DNA of 64,000 nucleotides from Eubacteriaceae bacterium (GTDB taxonomy: Bacteria > Bacillota > Clostridia > Eubacteriales > Alkalibacteraceae). The stretch covers positions 1 to 64,000 of the forward strand of contig JAAXUP010000005.1 in assembly GCA_013335935.1 (NCBI GenBank). Reading direction: 5' to 3'. The translations under genes and the position numbers were made by a program. Below are positions 52,838 through 59,382 of the stretch, in pieces. The notes below the pieces were generated by a model. It ran no database searches. It had not been told where the DNA came from and saw nothing but the letters and a program-made list of their open reading frames with translations. Position 1 is the first letter of the stretch. Every line of letters starts with the position of its first letter.

Positions 52838-54625
52838 ATGGGCAGAAATGTGATCGTAAATTTTCCACTGCTGAAAGAAAGCATCGAGGTAGCGGAGAAG
52901 ACATTGCTTTCAGAGGCCTGTGCAATCGCAGGGTATCCACTGAACCTGGTTTGCGGAGGTAAGGGAAAATGCAAGAAATGCGCTGTGGAAATCGAAGAAG
53001 ACGGTGAATTAAAAAAAGTACTATCCTGTAAAACTGAAGTTTATGATGGAATAAAGGTAATGCTCAAAGAGGAGGAACAGAAGGTTCAGATCCTTACTTC
53101 CTCCACACTTGACAGCACTCCTTTAGATCCTTCCCTGCGTTTGATAACCATTGAAAGTTCAAAGCTTAAAACGGAGCTTTGTGAAAACGATTGGGAAACT
53201 TTGCGCAAGGCTATTGGAAATGGCATTGAATATCCCTCCCTGGAGGTTTTGCAGAAGTTATCATTTCATTATCATGACCCTGCAGGCATAAAGCTTGTGC
53301 TAAACCACAACAAAATTATCGATGTGCTGCCTGGGAGCAACAATAATACCCTCTATGGAATCGCCTTTGACCTGGGTACAACCTCCGCTGTAGGCTACCT
53401 GTACGACATGCAGGATTTAACCATGATCGGGATCAGTTCCACGCTGAATAAGCAGACAGAAATGGGCGGTGATGTCATCAGCCGGATATCCTATTGTGTC
53501 ACAGATCATGCTAATCTACTCAAACTGCAGAAACTTGCCATGAATACGCTGAATCAGATCATTGAGGAACTATGCGGGAAATACAAAATAAACCCGGATG
53601 ATATCTATTTGGCAGTCGTTGGGGGCAACAGCACCATGCAGCATTTATTCCTGGGGATCTATCCGGAATTTTTAGGAAAGGCTCCCTTTACAAGCACTAC
53701 CCATCTGGGTGTCAATACACCTGCCCGAACATTGCATTTGAAAATCAATCCTAAGGGTGTTGTCACCTTCCTTCCTCTTTTAGGAGGATTTGTCGGGGCA
53801 GATACGACGGCTGTTCTGATTTCCCTGCCAAAGGACAACAGAGTCAGGCTCATGCTGGATCTGGGAACCAATGGTGAAATCGCAGTGGGAAAAAATACTT
53901 GCTATAAGGTATCTTCAACGGCATGCGGTCCCGCACTGGAAGGTGCTGGGCTCTCGTACGGAATGCGCGGCACCCATGGCGCTATCGAAAGAGTATCTTT
54001 AGAAAACGGAGATATCAAATACCAGGTCATCGGCAATCAAAAGCCTCTGGGCATCTGTGGCTCAGGAGTGATCGATCTGATATCCGTTTTGTTCAACAAC
54101 GATGTCATCAAAGCCAGCGGTTCATTGAGCGATCCGTCAGAAATAGAAAATCCGAATATTGCCAGGCGGCTGGTCAACAGAAAAGAACAGAAGGTATTCA
54201 TTATTGCATTCGCTGACGAGACTGCCAATGGTGAGGATATTTATTTCAGTCAGCTGGATATCCGCCAGGTCCAACTGGCGAAAGGTGCCATCTACACCGG
54301 CTGTATGATGGTTCTGGAGGATTATGGAATAAAGGGAGCGGATCTGGCTGAAATCACCATCGCTGGCGCCTTTGGAAACTACATTGATGTTACCCATGCC
54401 CAGTCCATTGGAATGCTCCCTTACTTTGAAGGCGTCCCTGTCCGGTCTTTAGGGAATGCCGCAGGCACAGGCTGCCAGATGTATCTTCTTTCAAAAGAAA
54501 AGCAGACAGAATGCGAGGATATTGCGAAAAATGCCATCCATGTGGAACTGGCCAATAATCCCAACTTCTCCACACACTATGTAATGAATACTTCTTACAT
54601 TAATTTGCTTGAAGAGCAGGAGTAA
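52838..54625 (+). CDS. Reductive activator of corrinoid proteins (RACo; ASKHA + 2Fe-2S)
   Basis: 595 residues. An N-terminal plant-type ferredoxin domain has the cluster ligands Cys39-x5-Cys45-x2-Cys48 and Cys64 (VCGGKGKCKKC, LSCKT). A linker and middle domain follow, then the ASKHA ATPase domain (DUF4445 region): YGIAFDLGTTSAVGYLYDMQ, the conserved LDLGTNGEIAVGK and TIAGAFGNYIDVTHA. In O-demethylase systems this protein (AE/OdmC) uses ATP to drive electrons onto Co(II) and return the corrinoid to Co(I). It serves presumably all corrinoid proteins in the window. Flanked on both sides by the same 84-nt repeat. Start behind AAAGGAG. Confidence 0.94.
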   Translation: MGRNVIVNFPLLKESIEVAEKTLLSEACAIAGYPLNLVCGGKGKCKKCAVEIEEDGELKKVLSCKTEVYDGIKVMLKEEEQKVQILTSSTLDSTPLDPSLRLITIESSKLKTELCENDWETLRKAIGNGIEYPSLEVLQKLSFHYHDPAGIKLVLNHNKIIDVLPGSNNNTLYGIAFDLGTTSAVGYLYDMQDLTMIGISSTLNKQTEMGGDVISRISYCVTDHANLLKLQKLAMNTLNQIIEELCGKYKINPDDIYLAVVGGNSTMQHLFLGIYPEFLGKAPFTSTTHLGVNTPARTLHLKINPKGVVTFLPLLGGFVGADTTAVLISLPKDNRVRLMLDLGTNGEIAVGKNTCYKVSSTACGPALEGAGLSYGMRGTHGAIERVSLENGDIKYQVIGNQKPLGICGSGVIDLISVLFNNDVIKASGSLSDPSEIENPNIARRLVNRKEQKVFIIAFADETANGEDIYFSQLDIRQVQLAKGAIYTGCMMVLEDYGIKGADLAEITIAGAFGNYIDVTHAQSIGMLPYFEGVPVRSLGNAAGTGCQMYLLSKEKQTECEDIAKNAIHVELANNPNFSTHYVMNTSYINLLEEQE

Positions 54626-54707
54626 CAAGAATAGCGTCTTCGACGAGTTATTCAAGTAGACTAGGAAAGTTTGGACCCCAGCGAGCTAGTCGAACTTTCC
54701 TAGTCTA
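54624..54707 (+). repeat. Stem-loop repeat family, copy B (84 nt, at RACo stop codon)
   Basis: Same two-hairpin structure as copy A, with two substitutions, both in the first hairpin (GTCTTCGACGAG instead of GTCTTAGACGCG). It starts two bases inside the RACo stop codon and ends seven bases before the terminator hairpin. Confidence 0.92.
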
Positions 54708-54713
54708 TAACAA

Positions 54714-54750
54714 AGAGATCAGAATTGGTTATAATTCTGATCTCTCCTTA
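54714..54750 (+). terminator. Hairpin terminator of RACo
   Basis: AGAGATCAGAAT (54714-54725) pairs perfectly with ATTCTGATCTCT (54734-54745), then CCTTATTTG. The T tract is modest. Confidence 0.75.
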
Positions 54751-54770
54751 TTTGAAAAAAACATCTCTGG

Positions 54771-55295
54771 TTAATACAGCACTCCGCCGATGTAGGTGAC
54801 CGTATTGGGTCCATTATTGTACTTCAGGCCATTATCCTTCATCAAGGACATAACATCGATTCCATGGGCTTCAAGGGAGATGATTTTGTCATTGGGGCGC
54901 CTGCAGGGTTCACCTTTACTATAGGTGCATTCTTTGCATAGGGTGCAGCCTCCAACACCTAAGATCATACTATTAAACTGATCGCCGATCTCATTCTTGA
55001 CCTTTAATAATCTGTTTTGAAAATCAACGACAGATTCAACCATGCCCTCCCAGTCATATTGATCCTCCAGCTGGTATACTTCGTGCAATACAATGAAATT
55101 CTTGTATTTGGAAAACGTGCCTTTGATCGTCTCTAAGCTTGCAATTGCAGGGGGACATGCCCAGTTTTTTCCGTAGCTTCCGCAGTGATTTTTCTCGCAC
55201 AGGGCTCTGACCTCATCCCGGAGTATAATTGAATCCATTGGAATTTCACTGTAGTTTGATATATGTTTTTTTATGACCTCAACGATTTCTTGCAT
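54771..55295 (-). CDS. DUF2284 cysteine-rich metal-binding protein
   Basis: 174 residues from ATG 55295, behind AAGGAGG; a longer frame would start upstream of this site. Cysteine motifs: ALCEKNHCGSYGKNWACPP at about residues 30-48 and GGCTLCKECTYSKGEPCRRP at about 118-137, enough to hold one or two Fe-S clusters or zinc. DUF2284 proteins are often found next to corrinoid methyltransferase and activator genes, and may supply electrons or help load the corrinoid, but their role is unproved. Convergent with RACo. Confidence 0.85.
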   Translation of the reverse strand: MQEIVEVIKKHISNYSEIPMDSIILRDEVRALCEKNHCGSYGKNWACPPAIASLETIKGTFSKYKNFIVLHEVYQLEDQYDWEGMVESVVDFQNRLLKVKNEIGDQFNSMILGVGGCTLCKECTYSKGEPCRRPNDKIISLEAHGIDVMSLMKDNGLKYNNGPNTVTYIGGVLY

Positions 55296-55383
55296 TAGAT
55301 GCCGCCTCCTTTTTCCTTCTTTCATTCTATTTCATGACTATCCTCTTGTCAATATTTATCATGTTCATTTTTCAGATCCAGCC

Positions 55384-56139
55384 CTAAGCCGCTTTCCTAT
55401 AACGTTCGATATTGCTTTCGCTCAAAAACTCATAGGCATCATTTATTTTTTGGAACATTTTTGTCGCACCTGATGACGAATTGATGTCCGGGTGATACTC
55501 TTTTGCTTTCTTCCGATAGGCCGCTTTGATCTGGCTGGAATCCGAAGAATAATCTACTCCTAAGAGATCACAGCTCTCTCTGTATCTCGTATGAAAATTC
55601 TGTTCAAAGCCTCCAGAATTAGTATAGCCACCCCGATGCTGTGACTGCTGTGAATTTTGCCATTGGCTAAAGTGCTCCTCCCAGGCCCTCTGCTGCTGAG
55701 CCTGACGTCTTTGCTGTTCCTCCTGCCTTTTTGCGGCTTCCACTCTTTTATATTCGATTTTGTATTCTGATAAAGTCTTGTATTTTCTAAGCTTCCCCAT
55801 CACCAAACTATTGGCTAAGTCAGACAAATACTCCGTCAGGGTATGATTTATATATTTCAGGTAGGACACAAAACTTCTTCCCAGAATCGGAAAGAACACT
55901 AAAAATAATACCGTCAGGATTACTGCAGGATTAAAGAGCAGATAAATTCCCAAAGGTCCTGCGAACATAAAAAACAGCAAAAATCCGCCTATGCCAATAA
56001 AGGCTATAAAACTCTTTGCAATGGTGTTCACCACATTCACAATAAAATCAAAAATTCCTGTCAGACCGTCTAAAACTACCGAAATTACTTTTACGAGAAA
56101 TAATAATACGAGCCCAAAGGGCTTTTTAATTAGATTCAT
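55384..56139 (-). CDS. Membrane protein with C-terminal J domain (DnaJ-like)
   Basis: 251 residues. Two to three membrane helices fill residues 5-85 (IIGIGGFLLFFMFAGP-like stretches, VILTVLFLVFFPILGRSFV). A charged, Gln-rich coiled coil (about 120-160, RQEEQQRRQAQQQRAWEEHF) leads to a C-terminal J domain: CDLLGVDYSSDSSQIKAAYR, then KEYHPDINSS with the essential His-Pro-Asp. It should recruit DnaK to the membrane. It follows a zinc-ribbon membrane protein gene, 27 bases apart, and the two may work together. Confidence 0.88.
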   Translation of the reverse strand: MNLIKKPFGLVLLFLVKVISVVLDGLTGIFDFIVNVVNTIAKSFIAFIGIGGFLLFFMFAGPLGIYLLFNPAVILTVLFLVFFPILGRSFVSYLKYINHTLTEYLSDLANSLVMGKLRKYKTLSEYKIEYKRVEAAKRQEEQQRRQAQQQRAWEEHFSQWQNSQQSQHRGGYTNSGGFEQNFHTRYRESCDLLGVDYSSDSSQIKAAYRKKAKEYHPDINSSSGATKMFQKINDAYEFLSESNIERYRKAA

Positions 56140-56166
56140 TTAAAATTGATCTCCCTGTCGTTAATA

Positions 56167-56559
56167 TTATGTGCTTTTCGCAAATCTCTTTTTGCATTTC
56201 GGACATGTTACCAAAACCTTATTTTTGCCTTTTGGGATCCTCATCATGGTCATACAATCCGGACACTTGAAGTATTTATAGGTTTTTGAGTCTCTGATCC
56301 GATTTTTTGTTTTGTTAAACTTCGAATATATTGGACTTACAAGCATTGCAAACTTATAATTTTCCATTCTGCGCTTTTCTGTATTTTTTGAAAAAATCCT
56401 GAAAACAGCAGCAGCTAAGGGAATATAACTAATTGTAATCAATACCCCTATTGAAGCAAACTGACCTGCAAGGGATAAAATCACCGATAACACCAGCAGA
56501 ATTGTTGAGAGCTGATCCCCTCCATATCTCCCTGCCATAAACTTATTGATCCATTTCAA
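56167..56559 (-). CDS. Small membrane protein with C-terminal zinc ribbon
   Basis: 130 residues from TTG 56559, behind GAGGAG, giving the start LKWINKFMAGRYGGDQLSTI that is typical of a Firmicutes family of unknown function. Two membrane helices (about residues 18-55) are followed by a basic linker and a zinc ribbon, KCPDCMTMMRIP and VTCPKCKKRFAKS. The same ribbon type occurs in the glutaredoxin at 33.9 kb. It precedes the membrane J-domain gene, so a membrane chaperone pair is possible, but no function is established. Confidence 0.8.
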   Translation of the reverse strand: MKWINKFMAGRYGGDQLSTILLVLSVILSLAGQFASIGVLITISYIPLAAAVFRIFSKNTEKRRMENYKFAMLVSPIYSKFNKTKNRIRDSKTYKYFKCPDCMTMMRIPKGKNKVLVTCPKCKKRFAKST

Positions 56560-56645
56560 GCTACCACTCCTCGTATTTTCTAAAAATATCGTTAATAATT
56601 CATTATACACAAACTTCCTGAAAAAATCCTTAAATAATGCAATCC

Positions 56646-56690
56646 AAAAAACCTCCCTGCTTATGAGCTATCATAAACAGAGAGGTTTTA
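56646..56690 (-). terminator. Rho-independent terminator of the FAD oxidoreductase gene
   Basis: On the minus strand AAAACCTC pairs with GAGGTTTT at the ends and TTATGA with TCATAA inside; a TTTTTT run follows. It lies just past the stop at 56709. Confidence 0.85.
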
Positions 56691-56708
56691 AGTTGTTAAA
56701 TGAATTAA

Positions 56709-58658
56709 TCAGATATCAAGCCCTGCATGATATCCCTGATAAACGGCAGTTGTAATGGTCGATGCTTTCACACAGTCACCGATTTGAATCACATGAGGAG
56801 CACAATCGAGAAGTTCATCCGCCATATCCCTTCTTGCCTTCTGTCCAAGAGCGCAGATCACGGTCTTTCCTGGAACAAGCTGCTCTGCGCAATCGCCATC
56901 CGCGCAAACAACGCCTTCTTCCGTAACGATCAAGCCCTTAAATCCCAGATGGACCTGTATACCACTTTTCTCGATTTCTTTAAGAAGGATCGGACGATGT
57001 CTGATATTTGCATCTGGAGCCAGTTCATCTCTCATCTCTACCAGATGAACCGTCTTGCCTTCACGGGCAAGATGGATAGCGGCTTCACAGCCTGCCAGAC
57101 CGCCGCCTAATACGATCACCTCATCGGCTACCTTATCCTTTTGAAGATAGTAGTCATTCACAATGATCACGTTATCTCCTTTCAAGCCTGGGATTGGAGG
57201 AACCAGGGGTTCAGAACCCACAGCGATGATCAGAGCGTCCACATTTTCATTATCTGCATATTCTTTCGTGACCGGTGTGTTCAGCCGGATCTCTACCCCT
57301 GCATCCTCAGCAAGTTTACCCAGGGTAACACCCAGCATATACATCTCATATTTAAATGGTATGGCTTGCTCGCCCACCAAAATGCCCCCTAATTGGTCAG
57401 ACTTCTCACAAAGGATGACCTTGTGTCCCCGCTTTGCAGCGGAAATGGCTGCTTCCAGTCCACCTGGCCCTCCTCCTGCTACCAATACCTTTTTCGGGTC
57501 AGCTGAAGGAATAATTTCTGTGCCATCCAGTTCTCTTCCGATCAAAGGATTGACAGTACATCGTCTTGTTGAAGTAACCGCACGTTCAGCCATACAGACA
57601 AAGCATCTCAGACATTGCACAATGTCTTCATCCCGATTTGTCATTACTTTTTGAGGAATTTCAGGGTCTGCCAGAAGCGCTCTGGCCATCTCCACTACAT
57701 CAGCCTTGCCGGAAGCGATGATCTCTTCCATCATTGCCGGGTCATTTAATCCCCCAACGGTTGCAACAGGGACATTTACATGCTTCTTGTATTCAGCCGC
57801 AAGATAAACATTGCTTCCATGAGGTAAAAACATAGATGGATGTGTCACGCTGAATCCAAACTGATAGGAACCTGCGGAAATATGAAGCAGGTCAATTCTG
57901 GATTCCAGTAATTTTGCGATTTCTATTCCTTCTGCCAGTTCATAACCGCCTTCGAAAAGTTCAGCGCCGCTTAGTCGAAACTCGATTGGAAAACCAGGTC
58001 CAACTGCCTTACGGACACTGTCCAGAACTTCCTGTGCGAAACGTACTCGGTTTTCAAGTGAACCGCCATATTTATCTGTTCTTTTATTGAAAAACGGAGA
58101 AAGAAACTGATTGACTAGCCACCCATGGCCGCCATGTACCATGATCATCTCAAAACCAGCTATTTTAGCAAGTTCCGCACAGTTTCCATAAGATGCCACG
58201 ATATCGTCTATGAGTTCCTGGGTAAGTTCCTGCACCTGGAGACCATCTGGCCGTACATTTGCGCTGACTCCCCATTGGGTAAGTCCTTTTTTCTTGTCCT
58301 TATCCACAAGATAAGTTCCTGCGTACTGTCCGGAATGAGACAGCTCTACACTGGCAATTGCCCCATGACGGCGGATCGCATCTGCTGTATAGGTGAAGCT
58401 GGAAAGTGAACCTATTGTCTTACGGTCCAAATGAAACATATGAGAACCTTCCGTTTCCGGATGAACGACCACTTCACTCACCGTGACCGCTCCTGCTCCT
58501 CCTTTGGCTCTCAATTCATAAAAAGCTGTGGATTTTGGTCCGAGGGTGCAATCAGCAGTGATGTCGGTTCCGCCCATGGGAGCAGAAAACATTCTGTTTC
58601 GGAAAATAACATCTCCAATTTTAATGGGTTTACATAGGTTGGGAAATTTTCTTTGCAT
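56709..58658 (-). CDS. NADH:flavin oxidoreductase / 2-enoate reductase-type enzyme
   Basis: 649 residues. An old-yellow-enzyme FMN barrel (about 1-340: MFSAPMGGTDITADCTLGPK, MIMVHGGHGWLVNQFLSPFF, NKRTDKYGGSLENRVRF), then four cysteines Cys349-x2-Cys352-x2-Cys355-x11-Cys367 for a [4Fe-4S] cluster, then FAD and NAD(P)H domains (VLVAGGGPGGLEAAISAAKR, VIVLGGGLAGCEAAIHLARE). This is the layout of 2-enoate reductase, dienoyl-CoA reductase and BaiCD/H. It probably reduces an activated double bond, for example an acrylate side chain. The promoter is a perfect consensus under a PadR-type operator. Confidence 0.9.
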   Translation of the reverse strand: MQRKFPNLCKPIKIGDVIFRNRMFSAPMGGTDITADCTLGPKSTAFYELRAKGGAGAVTVSEVVVHPETEGSHMFHLDRKTIGSLSSFTYTADAIRRHGAIASVELSHSGQYAGTYLVDKDKKKGLTQWGVSANVRPDGLQVQELTQELIDDIVASYGNCAELAKIAGFEMIMVHGGHGWLVNQFLSPFFNKRTDKYGGSLENRVRFAQEVLDSVRKAVGPGFPIEFRLSGAELFEGGYELAEGIEIAKLLESRIDLLHISAGSYQFGFSVTHPSMFLPHGSNVYLAAEYKKHVNVPVATVGGLNDPAMMEEIIASGKADVVEMARALLADPEIPQKVMTNRDEDIVQCLRCFVCMAERAVTSTRRCTVNPLIGRELDGTEIIPSADPKKVLVAGGGPGGLEAAISAAKRGHKVILCEKSDQLGGILVGEQAIPFKYEMYMLGVTLGKLAEDAGVEIRLNTPVTKEYADNENVDALIIAVGSEPLVPPIPGLKGDNVIIVNDYYLQKDKVADEVIVLGGGLAGCEAAIHLAREGKTVHLVEMRDELAPDANIRHRPILLKEIEKSGIQVHLGFKGLIVTEEGVVCADGDCAEQLVPGKTVICALGQKARRDMADELLDCAPHVIQIGDCVKASTITTAVYQGYHAGLDI

Positions 58659-58713
58659 ACTTTCATTCTCTCCTTTTATTTAGTAATGTGTTCCGGCAAT
58701 AATCCTGGTATTA

Positions 58714-58742
58714 TTGCATTTTGTTGTTTTTTCTATTATACT
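58714..58742 (+). promoter_or_regulatory. Promoter of the PadR-type regulator gene
   Basis: TTGCAT, 17 bases, TATACT. Transcription should start near 58749, upstream of the operator at 58765-58788, so the regulator would block its own gene. Confidence 0.55.
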
Positions 58743-58746
58743 TGTT

Positions 58747-58775
58747 ATTATAATAACCAAGTCGCAACATGTCAA
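58747..58775 (-). promoter_or_regulatory. Consensus promoter of the FAD oxidoreductase gene
   Basis: On the minus strand: perfect TTGACA, 17 bases, perfect TATAAT. The -35 box lies inside the PadR-type operator at 58765-58788, and the -10 inside the palindrome TTATTATAATAA. Confidence 0.8.
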
Positions 58776-58788
58776 TACTTACATGTTG
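58765..58788. promoter_or_regulatory. PadR-type operator
   Basis: CAACATGT (58765-58772) and ACATGTTG (58781-58788) with 8 bases between: the ATGT-N8-ACAT pattern known for PadR family repressors. It overlaps the -35 box of the oxidoreductase promoter and the start of the PadR transcript. Confidence 0.75.
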
Positions 58789-58818
58789 TTTTACCTGGAG
58801 AGAGGTGGTGGCTGACAA

Positions 58819-59382
58819 ATGCGTACATTAAAATATGCGATTTTAGGATTGATCAACAGAAATTCCATGACGGGCTACGATTTGATGAAAGTTTTCAATC
58901 TGGAGCTGGTGAATTTTTGGTATGCAAAACACAGTCAGATTTATCCTGAGTTAAAAAAGCTGACTGACGATGGGCTGATCACTTATGAAACCGTACTCTT
59001 GGGAGATAAGTTGGAAAAGAAACTTTATTCCATTACTCAAGAAGGAAGAAAAGATTTTCTTAATTGGCTTGCCAAACAAGATCAGCTGGAACCAACACCA
59101 AAAGATATTTTCAGGCTGAAAACCTTTTTCATCGAATCAATGACCAGGGAAGAAATGCTGAAACAATTTTACTACCAGCTGGATCAGCGGAAAGCGAAAT
59201 TAAAGAAATTGGAGACCTCCATGTCTCAGCATCCCTATTCCAAAGAAATTTCAGATATTGCATCTCCGGAATATGGAGACTACATTGTATTAAAAGGCGC
59301 CATCATGAGGGAGCACACCTATATTGACTGGCTGAAAGGATGCATCAAAGAAATCGAAAGCTTTACAAAACCGCACTTTTAG
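58819..59382 (+). CDS. PadR-family transcriptional regulator
   Basis: 187 residues. An N-terminal winged helix (LKYAILGLINRNSMTGYDLM, IYPELKKLTDDGLITYETVL, KKLYSITQEGRKDFLNWLAK) and a C-terminal helical domain (about 95-180, Vir_C-like dimerisation part) make it a long PadR of the subfamily that responds to phenolic acids or other aromatics. Its operator lies between it and the divergent FAD oxidoreductase, which it probably represses until a ligand binds. Start behind GAGAGAGG. Its stop overlaps the end of the convergent ligD gene by four bases. Confidence 0.9.
   Translation: MRTLKYAILGLINRNSMTGYDLMKVFNLELVNFWYAKHSQIYPELKKLTDDGLITYETVLLGDKLEKKLYSITQEGRKDFLNWLAKQDQLEPTPKDIFRLKTFFIESMTREEMLKQFYYQLDQRKAKLKKLETSMSQHPYSKEISDIASPEYGDYIVLKGAIMREHTYIDWLKGCIKEIESFTKPHF

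Noticed and set aside
52722-54707. RACo as cargo of a transposon with 84-nt terminal repeats
   Set aside because: The repeats are in direct orientation, each is a complete two-hairpin element, no transposase or target-site duplication is visible, and related copies occur at unrelated genes. Kept only as a repeat-family observation.
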